From Eubacteriaceae bacterium Marseille-Q4139 (lineage in GTDB: Bacteria > Bacillota > Clostridia > Lachnospirales > Lachnospiraceae), in assembly GCA_018223415.1 (NCBI GenBank), contig JAGTTQ010000001.1, positions 1,440,365 to 1,504,364 on the forward strand: a stretch of DNA of 64,000 nt. The letters are read 5' to 3'. Position numbers and translations under genes: made by a program. The notes beneath the pieces were generated by a model. The model was given only the letters and a program-made list of their open reading frames with translations. It searched no databases and was not told the origin of the DNA. This document shows, one piece after another, positions 15,637 to 24,405 of the stretch; position 1 is the first letter of the stretch, and each line of letters begins with the position of its first letter.

Positions 15637-16863
15637 TCATCTTCCAGCATTTTCATCTTCATAATAACTGACAATCTCCTGCTCCAATTTTACATCCCTC
15701 TCCAGCATATACTCTGCCATTTCCCCATACACCGCATGCGTTTCCAGCGCCCTAAGCCGCAGCCTGTCCTGTTTCGTCAGGGGATGGAGGCAGGACTTGA
15801 AACGAGGGTCTTGAAGCTCAGCGCGGGACATACGGTACATCTGAAAGGGAATACCGGTGACACGGCATAAGTGCTCATGGATATAAAAGCCTCCGGCGTC
15901 AATGTCTCCGAAATGGAGAAAAGTCAGGCCGGGATTACAGGCGTAAATGGTTTTGAGAAAGTCCCGCTGATCCCGGGTGGCATACCCGCCCAGGTAAAAA
16001 ACGGCCCGATTGGCAGAGGATAGGCGAAGCCAGGAGGTGTAATTTTCCACGGTCATAAACGCCGAAGCGCGGACATGAATCCGCTCTAACTCTTTAAGCT
16101 GCCCGGCAAAAAATTCGATGCCGTCTTTAAGAACGCTTAAATCCAGATCTTTTCCGCCGGTTCGCAGCACCACATCTCCCTTGATGCACAGTTTCTGCTT
16201 TTCCCTTGTGATGTGGTACTCCTCCAGAATTTCATCCTCCAGCTCATCTTCCTCACAGGGACGACCAAGGGAATCGCGGAGCACTCTGCATACGGGATAA
16301 AGGGTATTGTCCTCTAAGTATTTTGAATCGCCGTAGATCAGCATGGAGGCTTCCCGCAGATAAAGGTTTTCTTCATTATTTTCGATGAAAACCAGGGCTT
16401 TGAGAAGCTCCTCGGTCTGGAGATATTTCTGTGGAATCCGATTCTTTTCCAGGCTTTGACGGAGCTTTTCACATTCCCGCTCTGCTGCGGGAGAACGGCC
16501 GCCGTATGTGGAAATCAGACCCTCCACGTACCGCCTTTTGGAGGATTTGGATTCGTAGCGTCCGGTTTCTTCCAGACAGCGCTCGATCTCGTCGATTTTG
16601 CTGTCATTCAGATAAATGCTTTCGATTTCATTGCTGAAGCCTGCGGTTTCAAAGGTGAGGAAGCCTTTTTCCTGGCAGCGGGCAGCCGCCTGGTTGACCG
16701 CCTGGATCTCCTCTGGATCGCCGTCATTGCGGCTGTACTGCTTGTAAAGCAGGGACGGGCTGATTTTCGTCCGTCTTGCAATGACATTAGTGCCCTGATC
16801 CTTCTTGCTCTTTCTGTATTTGTCAGCCAGGGCCGCCAGCATCTTTTCTTCGTAATTCGTCAT
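15637..16863 (-). CDS. jetD: Wadjet nuclease subunit JetD (MksG)
   Basis: The 408-residue product has an N-terminal winged-helix/arm region and a C-terminal TOPRIM-like nuclease domain with the DxD motif in 'FLHFGDIDAGGFYIHEHL' near residues 315-330, as in DUF2220/Wadjet_C proteins. In Wadjet systems JetD nicks or cuts DNA once the JetABC SMC complex has sensed a small circular plasmid by loop extrusion. It is the last gene of the operon and overlaps jetC by 4 nt. The acidic residues expected of the TOPRIM site appear intact. The operon order and sizes make the assignment strong. Confidence 0.9.
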   Translation of the reverse strand: MTNYEEKMLAALADKYRKSKKDQGTNVIARRTKISPSLLYKQYSRNDGDPEEIQAVNQAAARCQEKGFLTFETAGFSNEIESIYLNDSKIDEIERCLEETGRYESKSSKRRYVEGLISTYGGRSPAAERECEKLRQSLEKNRIPQKYLQTEELLKALVFIENNEENLYLREASMLIYGDSKYLEDNTLYPVCRVLRDSLGRPCEEDELEDEILEEYHITREKQKLCIKGDVVLRTGGKDLDLSVLKDGIEFFAGQLKELERIHVRASAFMTVENYTSWLRLSSANRAVFYLGGYATRDQRDFLKTIYACNPGLTFLHFGDIDAGGFYIHEHLCRVTGIPFQMYRMSRAELQDPRFKSCLHPLTKQDRLRLRALETHAVYGEMAEYMLERDVKLEQEIVSYYEDENAGR

Positions 16864-19800
16864 CTGCCATACCCCTTTTCCTCATGAAACTGCACAATGC
16901 CCAGCCGCATACAGTCCATGCGAACCCGGAGGGCGGGAAGGATGACCTCACATTCGTTTCCGATGGATTCGGTCTTATCAGGCGAGCAGAAAATCACCTG
17001 AAGCTTCTGGCTGCGCATAAAGTCCAGCATCAGCTTGACATTTCCCGGATCCATTTTCGCAAAGGGTTCGTCAATAAATACCAGGCGGGTGGAATTTACC
17101 CGCTGATTATAAATCAAAAGCAGGGCTGAGGACAGGATCAGCAGATAAGGAATCTGTACCTCTGCACCGGAGTTATAGCCGGTCTGACGTGACAGCTTTG
17201 CCCGATCCAGAATCTGGCTGCTGACCAGGATCTCGTAGGTCATATAGTTCCGGTAATCGGCAAAGCGGGCAATGGTTTCCTCACTGTTTTTCTCGATAAT
17301 CCGGTTGATGATGCCCTTCATCTCCTTTTCCAGCTCCTCGCCTTTTTCATCGGATATGGACATCATTGCGGAAAAGGTCATCTGCCCATCCTGACTGCTT
17401 CCAAGCTGCTCCCGCTCATCCAGATACCGGGCGTACTCGATGACCTTGGCGTACTCGGAGCCGTCCCGGACGAAATGGACGTCAAACTGGTACTTGGACG
17501 CAAAATTCAGCTTGGCCAGCTCACCGTTAATCTGCCGCAGGTCATCTCTGGCCCGCTCGCAGGACTTCAGGATCGTGAGGACAAATTCATTTTTAAAGAT
17601 GTCCTCATAGCACCGGGTCTGCTCCTCCAGCTTCTGACGGATTTCCTGGAGGTTGTCCATCCAGATCCGCTCACGCCTGGCCGCGTACTGCTCACGGCCT
17701 TCGGTTCCTCTGGGCAGCATGTTTTCGGAGTGGCGCACATTGTACTCGGCCTGCTTCTGCATCAGCGCATCCTTATGCTGCTCGATGCTCCGGCTGATTC
17801 GCTTTCGCGTATCCTCAATCAAAAGGCCGCCAATTCCTTTCCCGCCGGCTTCCAGATATTTTTCGTAGGCTTCTACTGTGCGCTGAACCAGACTGTAATG
17901 CTGAACCTGGTATTCCTGGAATTTCTCCTCCTGGATCGTCAGCTCGCCGGATCTGGCGGCAATCTTTTCGCCGCACCGCTGGATTATGGTATCCTGTGCG
18001 GCCGCCTCCTGCACCCTGCTGCTGCATTCCTTCTGGGCACCATCCTGCTCATCGGTAAGGCGGCCGACCAATTCGTTAAGCTCTATAAATTCCAGGTTAT
18101 TCCTCTGGGCCTTTTTCAGACTTTCCAGTTGGGTCTTGGATTCTCTGGCCTGCTTTGCTGCTTCCTGGTACTTCTTATGCGCGTCATAATCGTATTCACG
18201 GAAAAATTCCCGATTCTGCGCCAGCCTGCTCTTCTGCCCTTCCAGCTCCTTTTTGTGCCCGAGCGCCTCTTTTTTCTCTGCATTGAGGCGCTCAATCTCC
18301 CGCTCTGCCCGAATACGGTTTAATTCAAAGGTTTTCTGTCCCAGATAGTAGGAACGAATTCGGTCAAACCGCAGGAAGTAGCTGTCCATGGCCACAGACA
18401 CACGGCCCTCCCGGGAAATGGCATTTTCATAAAGCTTCACTTCCTCAAGCTTTACCGCATGGATCCTGCCCAGCTGAAAGTTAAAATACTGCTTTGCTAC
18501 GGGATTTTTTATTTCCAGCAGAAATACGGCGGAATCCTTCTCCACATCCACTGTCCTCTGCATCAAAAGCCTGGTATTAAACAGATGAGCATACCGGTAT
18601 TCGGAGCGATTCAGCACATCATCGGCAATATCGTAATACTGAGGCTCCACCAGGATCGTGTAGCGGCGCGGGCCAAGGAAGGCCTCCAGGGCATCACGCC
18701 AGGCCTCATCCTTAAGTCCGATCACATACTCACAGGCAAACTGGGCCTTGGAAGCAATCTTTCGTTTTTCGAATTCACGGTTGATCTCATCCCGCAGGCC
18801 TACATAATCGGGGATCTGGGCGTAAGTATTCCGATGCTTTTTGCACTCCTCGATGATTTGGTGCTGCTTTTCCAGGCCGCGGTTTCTTTCCTCAAGAAGG
18901 CGCTCAATTCCCGCGATCTGTTTCACCAGCTCTTCGTAAAACTGCTCTGTTTTCTGCCGGAAGCTTTCCACCGCCGATACTTTTTCTGCAGCGGAATATT
19001 CCTGCTGACAGAGGGAGGCCAGGATGCTTTTGTCTTCGCCTGATGCAGAAAGCTGAACCAGCATCTCGCTGATTACCGTCTGGAAATGCTCCAGCCTCCG
19101 GCATTTTTCCGTCAATTCCGTTTTCTCGGCCGTCAAAGTCTGGTAACGGCGCTCCTCTTCAGCAATCATGCGGGTGCTGTCTAACTGCTCCAGACTTACC
19201 TTTGCCTGAATCAGACGGGCGTCAATTTCCTTTTTCTTTCCATCGAGAATCTCCAGCTCCTTGTCCAGATCGTCCTTTCTCCGGGCAGCCAGAGTACGGT
19301 CATTTTCCTGGCGGGCAATCTCCCGCTGAAGGTCCTTAAGCCTTTTGTAGACAATGCGGATATCATCAGCCAGAAGGCGGTTTTTCTCCGATTCCCAGAC
19401 ATCATATTCATTAAGAATACTGTCCAGTTCACCGATCTCCTGCTCGATGACCTGGAAACTTTCGTTGAGCTGGCTGATGTTTTCCTTCGCCTGAATCAAC
19501 TTCCCGAAATCCACGTTTCTCTGCTCTAAGACGCTTTCCCGGATAAACTGATCAATTTTCGCATCCGGGTCATAGGACATGATTCCCCGGAGCTTTCGCA
19601 GATAGGTAGAGAGCTGGCTGAGGCTCAATTTGAGGCCGGTCATCTGCAGGAATTTCTGCAGTCCCTGCTCCCGGTTCATCATGAGCAGCTTGTATTTTTT
19701 TTGGAGGCCGGAGGCGCTGAATGGCATTACAACGCCATCCTCTTCGTAGGTATGTGCCATCTGATCCAGACCCATCCGATCTGCTGCGTAGCGGTAGGTC

Positions 19801-20165
19801 TGACAGTTATTTGCCGGGTTTGTCTCGATGACTGCCCCAAGGATAAAGGATTTTTCTTCCACATCGTCATAGTATTCCAGCGCGATGTGGCTGTACACAT
19901 AGGGCACCTGGTCAGCCGGGCGCATATAGGTCCCGGCCGTGGCATCCAAAAGCCCGCGGGTATAGGAGGACAGTGTCCGGCTGCCCTTACTTTCCGAAGA
20001 TTTGTTGAACACCACATCCCCGTAGGCGGCATACTTGATGGCGTCCAGCATCACGGATTTTCCGTTGCCGTTTTTGCCGGCAATCAGGGTGAAAAAGCCT
20101 ATGGGCGCCGTCTCGTTGGAAAAGCCGTACCAGTTAATCAGCCGTACTTTTTTCAGTAAAATCAT
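16860..20165 (-). CDS. jetC: Wadjet SMC-like ATPase JetC (MksB)
   Basis: The 1101-residue product has an N-terminal Walker A 'GKNGNGKS' at residues 30-37, long coiled-coil arms (~230-460 and ~640-860) around a hinge-like middle (~480-600), and a C-terminal head with 'GAEVQIPYLLILSSALL' and Walker B 'RLVFIDEPFAKMDPGNV' near residues 1025-1041. This is the MukB/SbcC-like architecture of the condensin-type motor in Wadjet. It should form dimers with JetA (kleisin) and JetB (KITE) and extrude DNA loops. It overlaps jetB and jetD by 4 nt each, which indicates tight translational coupling. Confidence 0.93.
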   Translation of the reverse strand: MILLKKVRLINWYGFSNETAPIGFFTLIAGKNGNGKSVMLDAIKYAAYGDVVFNKSSESKGSRTLSSYTRGLLDATAGTYMRPADQVPYVYSHIALEYYDDVEEKSFILGAVIETNPANNCQTYRYAADRMGLDQMAHTYEEDGVVMPFSASGLQKKYKLLMMNREQGLQKFLQMTGLKLSLSQLSTYLRKLRGIMSYDPDAKIDQFIRESVLEQRNVDFGKLIQAKENISQLNESFQVIEQEIGELDSILNEYDVWESEKNRLLADDIRIVYKRLKDLQREIARQENDRTLAARRKDDLDKELEILDGKKKEIDARLIQAKVSLEQLDSTRMIAEEERRYQTLTAEKTELTEKCRRLEHFQTVISEMLVQLSASGEDKSILASLCQQEYSAAEKVSAVESFRQKTEQFYEELVKQIAGIERLLEERNRGLEKQHQIIEECKKHRNTYAQIPDYVGLRDEINREFEKRKIASKAQFACEYVIGLKDEAWRDALEAFLGPRRYTILVEPQYYDIADDVLNRSEYRYAHLFNTRLLMQRTVDVEKDSAVFLLEIKNPVAKQYFNFQLGRIHAVKLEEVKLYENAISREGRVSVAMDSYFLRFDRIRSYYLGQKTFELNRIRAEREIERLNAEKKEALGHKKELEGQKSRLAQNREFFREYDYDAHKKYQEAAKQARESKTQLESLKKAQRNNLEFIELNELVGRLTDEQDGAQKECSSRVQEAAAQDTIIQRCGEKIAARSGELTIQEEKFQEYQVQHYSLVQRTVEAYEKYLEAGGKGIGGLLIEDTRKRISRSIEQHKDALMQKQAEYNVRHSENMLPRGTEGREQYAARRERIWMDNLQEIRQKLEEQTRCYEDIFKNEFVLTILKSCERARDDLRQINGELAKLNFASKYQFDVHFVRDGSEYAKVIEYARYLDEREQLGSSQDGQMTFSAMMSISDEKGEELEKEMKGIINRIIEKNSEETIARFADYRNYMTYEILVSSQILDRAKLSRQTGYNSGAEVQIPYLLILSSALLLIYNQRVNSTRLVFIDEPFAKMDPGNVKLMLDFMRSQKLQVIFCSPDKTESIGNECEVILPALRVRMDCMRLGIVQFHEEKGYGR

Positions 20166-20824
20166 ACGCCCTCCTCCTCAAAATCCTCTGGATAAAGAGG
20201 CTCTTCCCCGGTTTTATCAGGAAGTTCCTTGTCCTCCTCGGCCTCCCGTTTTATGTACTCATCTGCCACTGTCTGAAACTGGGGCAGATCCCAGCCAAAC
20301 TGCAGAGAAGGATAAAGGCGGATCTTCATGTCCTCGCCCTCTTCGTCATCATCAAAATCAATCAGGCTGTATTTTTTGAACAGGCGAAAGGCGGCATTCA
20401 GCTCCGTTCGGGTTACGATTACCTGGTAGGATTTGATCTTGTCGATTAAGTCACCCTTCGTCACATAATTTCCCTCACTGTAACCAAGATTCTCCAGATA
20501 AACCTTCCACAGCACCAGCAGAAGATGATACTGAAGGGCGGTGAAGGTGACTACATTGGCCCGTTTGAGTCCCACTACATCCGCGTCCTCCTCGCTGGCC
20601 ACCAACATGCATACGCCAACCTTATCATCCAGAATCAGGTCAAAGCCCATCATCCGCAGGTATTCGGAAATATCCTGCCGGTTTGATTCACGGGAGACAA
20701 ACTGATAAAACCGCTCATCCTTGTCCCGCAGGATGAAGGTGGACTCCAAAAGCTTGCGGATGCACCGTTTAAATAAATGGCTGTTTTCTTCTTTTACTGC
20801 AATATGCAGATTGATTTCTCCCAT
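20162..20824 (-). CDS. jetB: Wadjet KITE subunit JetB (MksE)
   Basis: The 220-residue product matches the DUF4194 (JetB/MksE) type: tandem winged helices with 'AVKEENSHLFKRCIRKLLE' at the start, 'FTALQYHLLLVLWKVYLE' in the middle, and an acidic C-terminal tail rich in Glu/Asp. It is expected to dimerise and bind the JetA kleisin to regulate the JetC ATPase. It starts 14 nt after jetA and its end overlaps the jetC start. No deviation from the expected length is seen. Confidence 0.88.
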   Translation of the reverse strand: MGEINLHIAVKEENSHLFKRCIRKLLESTFILRDKDERFYQFVSRESNRQDISEYLRMMGFDLILDDKVGVCMLVASEEDADVVGLKRANVVTFTALQYHLLLVLWKVYLENLGYSEGNYVTKGDLIDKIKSYQVIVTRTELNAAFRLFKKYSLIDFDDDEEGEDMKIRLYPSLQFGWDLPQFQTVADEYIKREAEEDKELPDKTGEEPLYPEDFEEEGV

Positions 20825-20837
20825 TGTGCCTGCCCCC

Positions 20838-22256
20838 CTATTCTGTCCTGTCTTTTCGCTTTATGGTCACGCGGCTGATTCGTGCGGCCTCAGTCTCTAC
20901 CATGCCTTCTCCAAACTCCACCTCATAGGGAAATCCCGCTGTCCCCGAATAAATGATGCTGGCGGCAATCATAGTGGCATCATCCCGGGTATGGACGCCG
21001 CACTCCTCCACAGTAATCTTCTCCCGGCCGGCCAAAAGAGACGTAAAATGCTTTTCCACATGATCCATGCTGTATCGGTCAGGTGTTTCCGTGAGAAGCT
21101 CATCGGTCAGGCGCTGCTTTTCTTCCTGGGTAAGGTCATCGGCCAAAAGCCCCGCATTCTTCGGGTTCGGATTCCGCTTCCGCCGCCGTTCAAAGGACTT
21201 TCGTCCCACGTATCCTATGCTTTGCAGGCGGTGGGCCTGAGACAGCCGGCCAATCGCCTCCCCGCGGTCCTCCTCGTCCATATCCTTCAGGAAAAGAAGA
21301 AGGCGGTTTAACTGATGCTCCAGATTTGTATTTCCGCTTAGCACCATCATCATCCGCGTAGAATACAGGTTGTAATAAGTGTTGATTTTCCGGTCAATAT
21401 AGTTCATTTCCTGGTCATATTCCAGATTGATAAAGCTGTCCAGCTCACCAAACTGCCGCTCCACTTTTTCCCTGGACTGCGCCTCACTCACATTCGCCAC
21501 CCGGATATATTCCTGAATCATACGGTCATAAAGCTCAGACCGGCGCAGCTTCCGCAGCATCCGGTCAATGTCAGAAATATAGGAGGGAATCAGGCCGCTC
21601 TTCTTGATAAAAAAGTAATCGTTGAAAAAGCGGCTAAGGAGCTCATCCTTAATCAGATACTGGCCAAAACTGTTGGCATCTGCCATCCGCATCACCGCCC
21701 GCATGATCTCCCGGATACTGTCCTTGAGAATCAGCAGCTCATTCTTTAAGTCGCATTCATTTTCAATCAATGGTACAAGGATATTCAGATACGGCCGCAT
21801 GGCTCTGGCGCTGTCCTTGCCAAAGGCTGACCGGAGAATTTCATACATGGAAAAAATGTGATTGGTGATGGCGCCGTTGGCATCCCCGTCAAAGATCTTG
21901 TGAATGGCATCAATAAGCTTCCGGCAGTAGGCTGACACGGAGGCAATATTGTCCCCGCTGCGGCCGATTTCCTGAGGTGTAATCCAGCCGCAGGCCCGGA
22001 AATACCGCAGGATTGCTGAGGCATTTTCCTGGGGTGTGCGGCCGTTTCCAATCTCTTCGCCGATATTTTCCGTCTCAAGGGAATAGGCGCAGTTCTGGAG
22101 GTAAAGAATCAGCGTATTCCGCGCATCCGTCTCGTAAAGGACGGGAATTTCCTTTGATTTTTCGATAAGCTGGGAAATACAGTCAAAATAAACCGCCCGG
22201 TTGCGGCAGCAGAAGGGATTGAAAAATTTATCATTCAGGGATTCGAAAAAGGACAT
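20838..22256 (-). CDS. jetA: Wadjet kleisin subunit JetA (MksF), DUF5716 type
   Basis: The 472-residue product opens with 'FNPFCCRNRAVYFDCI', a hallmark of the DUF5716 form of JetA, which points to a type II Wadjet. The N-terminal part is winged-helix-like, and the middle and C-terminal parts are helical and kleisin-like ('GYVGRKSFERRRKRNPNP'). It should bridge the JetC heads and carry JetB. CAAGGAGG lies 6 nt upstream of the ATG at 22256. The first gene of the operon, it has a promoter directly upstream. Type II rather than type I is a family-memory judgement. Confidence 0.88.
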   Translation of the reverse strand: MSFFESLNDKFFNPFCCRNRAVYFDCISQLIEKSKEIPVLYETDARNTLILYLQNCAYSLETENIGEEIGNGRTPQENASAILRYFRACGWITPQEIGRSGDNIASVSAYCRKLIDAIHKIFDGDANGAITNHIFSMYEILRSAFGKDSARAMRPYLNILVPLIENECDLKNELLILKDSIREIMRAVMRMADANSFGQYLIKDELLSRFFNDYFFIKKSGLIPSYISDIDRMLRKLRRSELYDRMIQEYIRVANVSEAQSREKVERQFGELDSFINLEYDQEMNYIDRKINTYYNLYSTRMMMVLSGNTNLEHQLNRLLLFLKDMDEEDRGEAIGRLSQAHRLQSIGYVGRKSFERRRKRNPNPKNAGLLADDLTQEEKQRLTDELLTETPDRYSMDHVEKHFTSLLAGREKITVEECGVHTRDDATMIAASIIYSGTAGFPYEVEFGEGMVETEAARISRVTIKRKDRTE

Positions 22257-22282
22257 TCGGTACCTCCTTGCATATATGGCAT

Positions 22283-22311
22283 AGTATAGCAGAATCCACT
22301 GGGAAGTTCCA
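22283..22311 (-). promoter_or_regulatory. Promoter of the jetABCD operon
   Basis: On the minus strand TGGAAC (22306-22311) and TATACT (22283-22288) are 17 nt apart, and the -10 is extended (TGCTATACT). The -35 region lies in a small inverted repeat, ACTGG and CCAGT separated by 6 nt, which may be an operator. Confidence 0.6.
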
Positions 22312-22483
22312 GTCGATTCTGCGGGAATCTTGTCTTAAAATATGCATTTCTGTAAAATTATCAAATCGTCTGGCAAAGATTCTGGCGAAAAAATGCAGTG
22401 GAAGGCTGCACGACGTAACAGAAGGCTTGAAAAGACCTGCATTTTAGAAAGAGAATGTAGAAGAATTATATGACGAGATTCTG

Positions 22484-22654
22484 ATGGCAGCGAAAGCGTC
22501 AATGGAAGATGGAAAAGGATATGAATATCCGGCAATTGGGCATGTGGTTGGACTGGATGGAAAAATACGAGAAGAGAGGAGACGGCTATACATGGATGGA
22601 TACTTGAGAGCGGGGAAGAAATGCCGTCGTACCTACTTAAATGCCATAAAATAA
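22484..22654 (+). pseudogene. Short orphan frame, probable 3' remnant of a gene
   Basis: A frame of 56 codons begins at an ATG without ribosome site and ends at TAA 22652-22654. The frame is open a further 11 codons upstream before a stop. The residues ('ASMEDGKGYEYPAIGHVV', then 'REERRRLYMDGYLRAGKK') have normal protein composition, unlike the shadow frames nearby. I do not recognise the family. It lies between the jetA promoter and the second toxin cassette and is probably a leftover of a deleted or replaced gene. Confidence 0.35.
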
Positions 22655-22765
22655 AGTAATAAAAAAGCAAGGAAAACCTTGCAAAATAAAGAAATTTCTA
22701 TTCAGAATTAAACTGGCAAGCGGCAAACTCTGGCGGTTCGCCCTGTCGAATTTCCTCATTTCATG

Positions 22766-22794
22766 TTGGAAATCTCTTTCGGGTATGATAAGAT
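22766..22794 (+). promoter_or_regulatory. Promoter of type I toxin copy 2
   Basis: TTGGAA (22766-22771) and TAAGAT (22789-22794) are 17 nt apart, matching the position of the promoter in cassette 1. Confidence 0.65.
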
Positions 22795-22884
22795 TTATTC
22801 ACGGAAAACATCCACGACAGGAAGTGGCTTGCCTCTGTTCATGTAGCCCTTAGCAATAAGGGTGAATGAGAGGAGGTGGTGCAT

Positions 22885-23007
22885 ATGACGCCGTATGAAA
22901 CCATTATGGTTGTCCTTGGAATTTTAGGTTTACTAATTTCCATGAGCGGACTGTTAATTGCACTGCTTACATATCTCGATAAACGGGATAAACGTAAGAA
23001 AAAATAA
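22885..23007 (+). CDS. Type I toxin, TxpA/holin-like small membrane peptide, copy 2
   Basis: A 40-residue peptide with 'MTPYETIMVVLGILGLLIS', then 'GLLIALLTYLDK' and the basic tail KRDKRKKK. AGAGGAGGTGG precedes the ATG. It has an unbroken hydrophobic segment, whereas copy 1 has two glutamates in it, so this copy is the better candidate for an active toxin. The whole cassette, from toxin promoter to antisense promoter, is a direct repeat of that at 15.2-15.6 kb; the two enclose the Wadjet operon. Confidence 0.8.
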   Translation: MTPYETIMVVLGILGLLISMSGLLIALLTYLDKRDKRKKK

Positions 23008-23105
23008 AATGCCCACCCTGTCGGCCAACAGGATGGGCGGTGTCCATTAGGACACTAAAAACATTCTTCGAGGCATCCACTTTTGGAGTGGATGTTTTCT
23101 TTTTC
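23002..23105 (-). ncRNA. Antisense RNA antitoxin of type I cassette 2 (RatA-like)
   Basis: TTGAAC (23135-23140) and TATAAT (23112-23117) with 17-nt spacing on the minus strand predict a start near 23105. The hairpin formed by GCCCATCCTGT and ACAGGGTGGGC (23011-23038) followed by ATTTTATTTTTTC ends the RNA after ~105 nt, just inside the toxin 3' end. The layout is the same as for cassette 1. Confidence 0.75.
23074..23104 (+). terminator. Terminator of toxin mRNA, copy 2
   Basis: CATCCACT (23074-23081) and AGTGGATG (23087-23094) followed by TTTTCTTTTT. It is identical to the copy 1 hairpin. Confidence 0.8.
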
Positions 23106-23111
23106 ACTTAT

Positions 23112-23140
23112 ATTATACTCAATGTAACGGAAAAGTTCAA
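23112..23140 (-). promoter_or_regulatory. Antisense RNA promoter, copy 2
   Basis: TTGAAC and TATAAT on the minus strand with a 17-nt spacer. The hexamers are unchanged relative to copy 1 although most spacer bases differ, which argues for selection on the promoter. Confidence 0.8.
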
Positions 23141-23221
23141 GTGGCTTATTGGAATTTTTCATCCTTTACCAATAAACTACCTCTTGCCCGGAATACGTGG
23201 AACATTGGTGCTGTTAAACAG

Positions 23222-23380
23222 TTATTCCGCCTTTATCATCTGCTCATTGCAATCCATACAAAGGATTCTGACCTCTTTCGTGGCCCGGACGCTGTTCCCA
23301 CATTTGGGACAGTAATGTTTGAAGCAGTTTTGCAATCCACTTTCCCTTTGGCAATCTCCAACTTTATTCCACCCTACCCG
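23222..23380 (-). pseudogene. Relic: zinc-ribbon C-terminus of a mobile-element (SprT-like) protein
   Basis: Reading the minus strand to a TAA at 23222-23224 gives a peptide ending 'CFKHYCPKCGNSVRATKE' and 'VRILCMDCNEQMIKAE', two CxxC knuckles about 18 residues apart. This is the C-terminal zinc ribbon seen in SprT-like putative metallopeptidases on integrative elements and phages. No start codon or N-terminal domain remains upstream, so it is a truncated remnant. It lies between toxin cassette 2 and rpsR and suggests that an integrated element once occupied this site. The family link is from motif memory. Confidence 0.55.
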
Positions 23381-23499
23381 CCATCCTCTCCCCCACCCCT
23401 CTCACACCTCCCGGCCCCATGATGAAACACGTTTTATTTTCTGGTATTTTTACGCCCAAATCGCCCGGAAATCATGCTCCAACCCCACATTTTGGAACG
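23381..23499. other. Intergenic DNA before the rpsR terminator, no feature seen
   Basis: C-rich, low-complexity DNA on the plus strand (runs such as CCTCTCCCCC). No gene, promoter or repeat could be supported. Confidence 0.4.
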
Positions 23500-23535
23500 C
23501 AAAAAAGACCCCATATGGTCTCCCATACGAGGTCT
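23500..23535 (-). terminator. Terminator of the rpsF-ssb-rpsR operon
   Basis: On the minus strand AGACCTCGTATGG and CCATATGGGGTCT form a hairpin (23506-23535) followed by TTTTTTGC. It differs from the terminator at 12021-12057 by only a few bases, including the flanks. Confidence 0.8.
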
Positions 23536-23621
23536 CTCTCTCAAATTTTATTTTTCCGTTTTGAGTAAAAATTTGAGTAAAACTCTTCTCAAAACCGCAA
23601 AAACCCTTATTTTACAAGGCC

Positions 23622-23888
23622 CTATTCACAAGTATAGGGCATCAGCGCAAGGTGTCTTGCTCTCTTGATTGCTACGGTAAGAGCTCTCTGATGCTTTGCA
23701 CAGTTGCCTGTGATTCTTCTCGGAAGGATTTTTCCTCTCTCAGAAACGTATCTCTTTAATTTGTTGGTGTCCTTGTAGTCGATCACGCCGTTCTTCTCAC
23801 CGCAGAACACGCAAACTTTTTTTCTTCTATGCATTCCGCCTCTTCTAACCTTGGAAGAGTCAGATCTGTCGCCCTTGTTAAATGCCAT
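23622..23888 (-). CDS. rpsR: 30S ribosomal protein S18
   Basis: The 88-residue product has the S18 core 'DYKDTNKLKRYVSERGKILPRR' and 'GNCAKHQRALTVAIKRARHLAL'. It retains a cysteine pair 'CVFCG' in the N-terminal part, the zinc-binding-like form common in Clostridia. S18 binds S6 in the platform of the 30S subunit. AGGAGG lies 9 nt before the ATG at 23888. It is the last gene of the rpsF-ssb-rpsR operon, 22 nt after ssb. Confidence 0.97.
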   Translation of the reverse strand: MAFNKGDRSDSSKVRRGGMHRRKKVCVFCGEKNGVIDYKDTNKLKRYVSERGKILPRRITGNCAKHQRALTVAIKRARHLALMPYTCE

Positions 23889-23910
23889 CTCAAATTACCT
23901 CCTGTCGGAT

Positions 23911-24390
23911 TTAGTTGAACGGAAGTCCTTCGTCCTCGACCCCGTCCGGAATATTCATAAAACCGTCGCCGATGGCGCTGGACGGAGCAGGTCTCGTCGC
24001 CTGCTGATATCCGCCGCTGCGGCCCATGCTTCCGCCGAAGCTGTCTCCGCCGCCCTGTCCTTTGCTGTCAGCGAACTCCTGGTCGTCCACGATCACATCG
24101 GTCGTGTAGACCTTCTGGCCATCCTTATTTACATAGCTGCCTGTCTGGATCCTGCCGCTGACAAGAACCCGCATGCCCTGGCGGAAATACTTTTCTGCAA
24201 ATTCACCGGCCCGGTCAAATGCCACGATGTTGATGAAGTCTGCTGTCTGGCCCTGATCCCCGTCCTGGCTGCGGCGGCCTCTTCTGTCGACTGCCAGCGT
24301 GTACCTGGCGATTGCCATGGAACGCTCGCCCTGGGAATAACGGACCTCCGGGTCTCTGGTTAATCTGCCCATAAGGATAACTTTATTCAT
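23911..24390 (-). CDS. ssb: Single-stranded DNA-binding protein
   Basis: The 159-residue product has an N-terminal OB fold ('MNKVILMGRLTRDPEVRYS', 'ADFINIVAFDRAGEFAEKYF', 'VLVSGRIQTGSYVNKDGQ'), a Gly/Ser/Gln-rich disordered linker (~110-145) and the acidic interaction tip 'DEGLPF' at the end. It protects single-stranded DNA and recruits replication and repair proteins. The ribosome site is weak (GAAAGAG), so translation may depend on coupling to rpsF 15 nt upstream. Confidence 0.96.
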   Translation of the reverse strand: MNKVILMGRLTRDPEVRYSQGERSMAIARYTLAVDRRGRRSQDGDQGQTADFINIVAFDRAGEFAEKYFRQGMRVLVSGRIQTGSYVNKDGQKVYTTDVIVDDQEFADSKGQGGGDSFGGSMGRSGGYQQATRPAPSSAIGDGFMNIPDGVEDEGLPFN

Positions 24391-24405
24391 ATACTCACTC
24401 TTTCT

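Noticed and set aside
17475..18323. 282-codon hydrophobic frame on the plus strand in jetC
   Set aside because: Antisense shadow of the JetC coiled coil; the Leu-rich text arises from complementing Glu/Gln/Lys-rich codons.
23622..23888. rpsR 3' end considered as an integrase attachment site
   Set aside because: No duplicated core sequence was found at the other side of the island, and no integrase gene is present.
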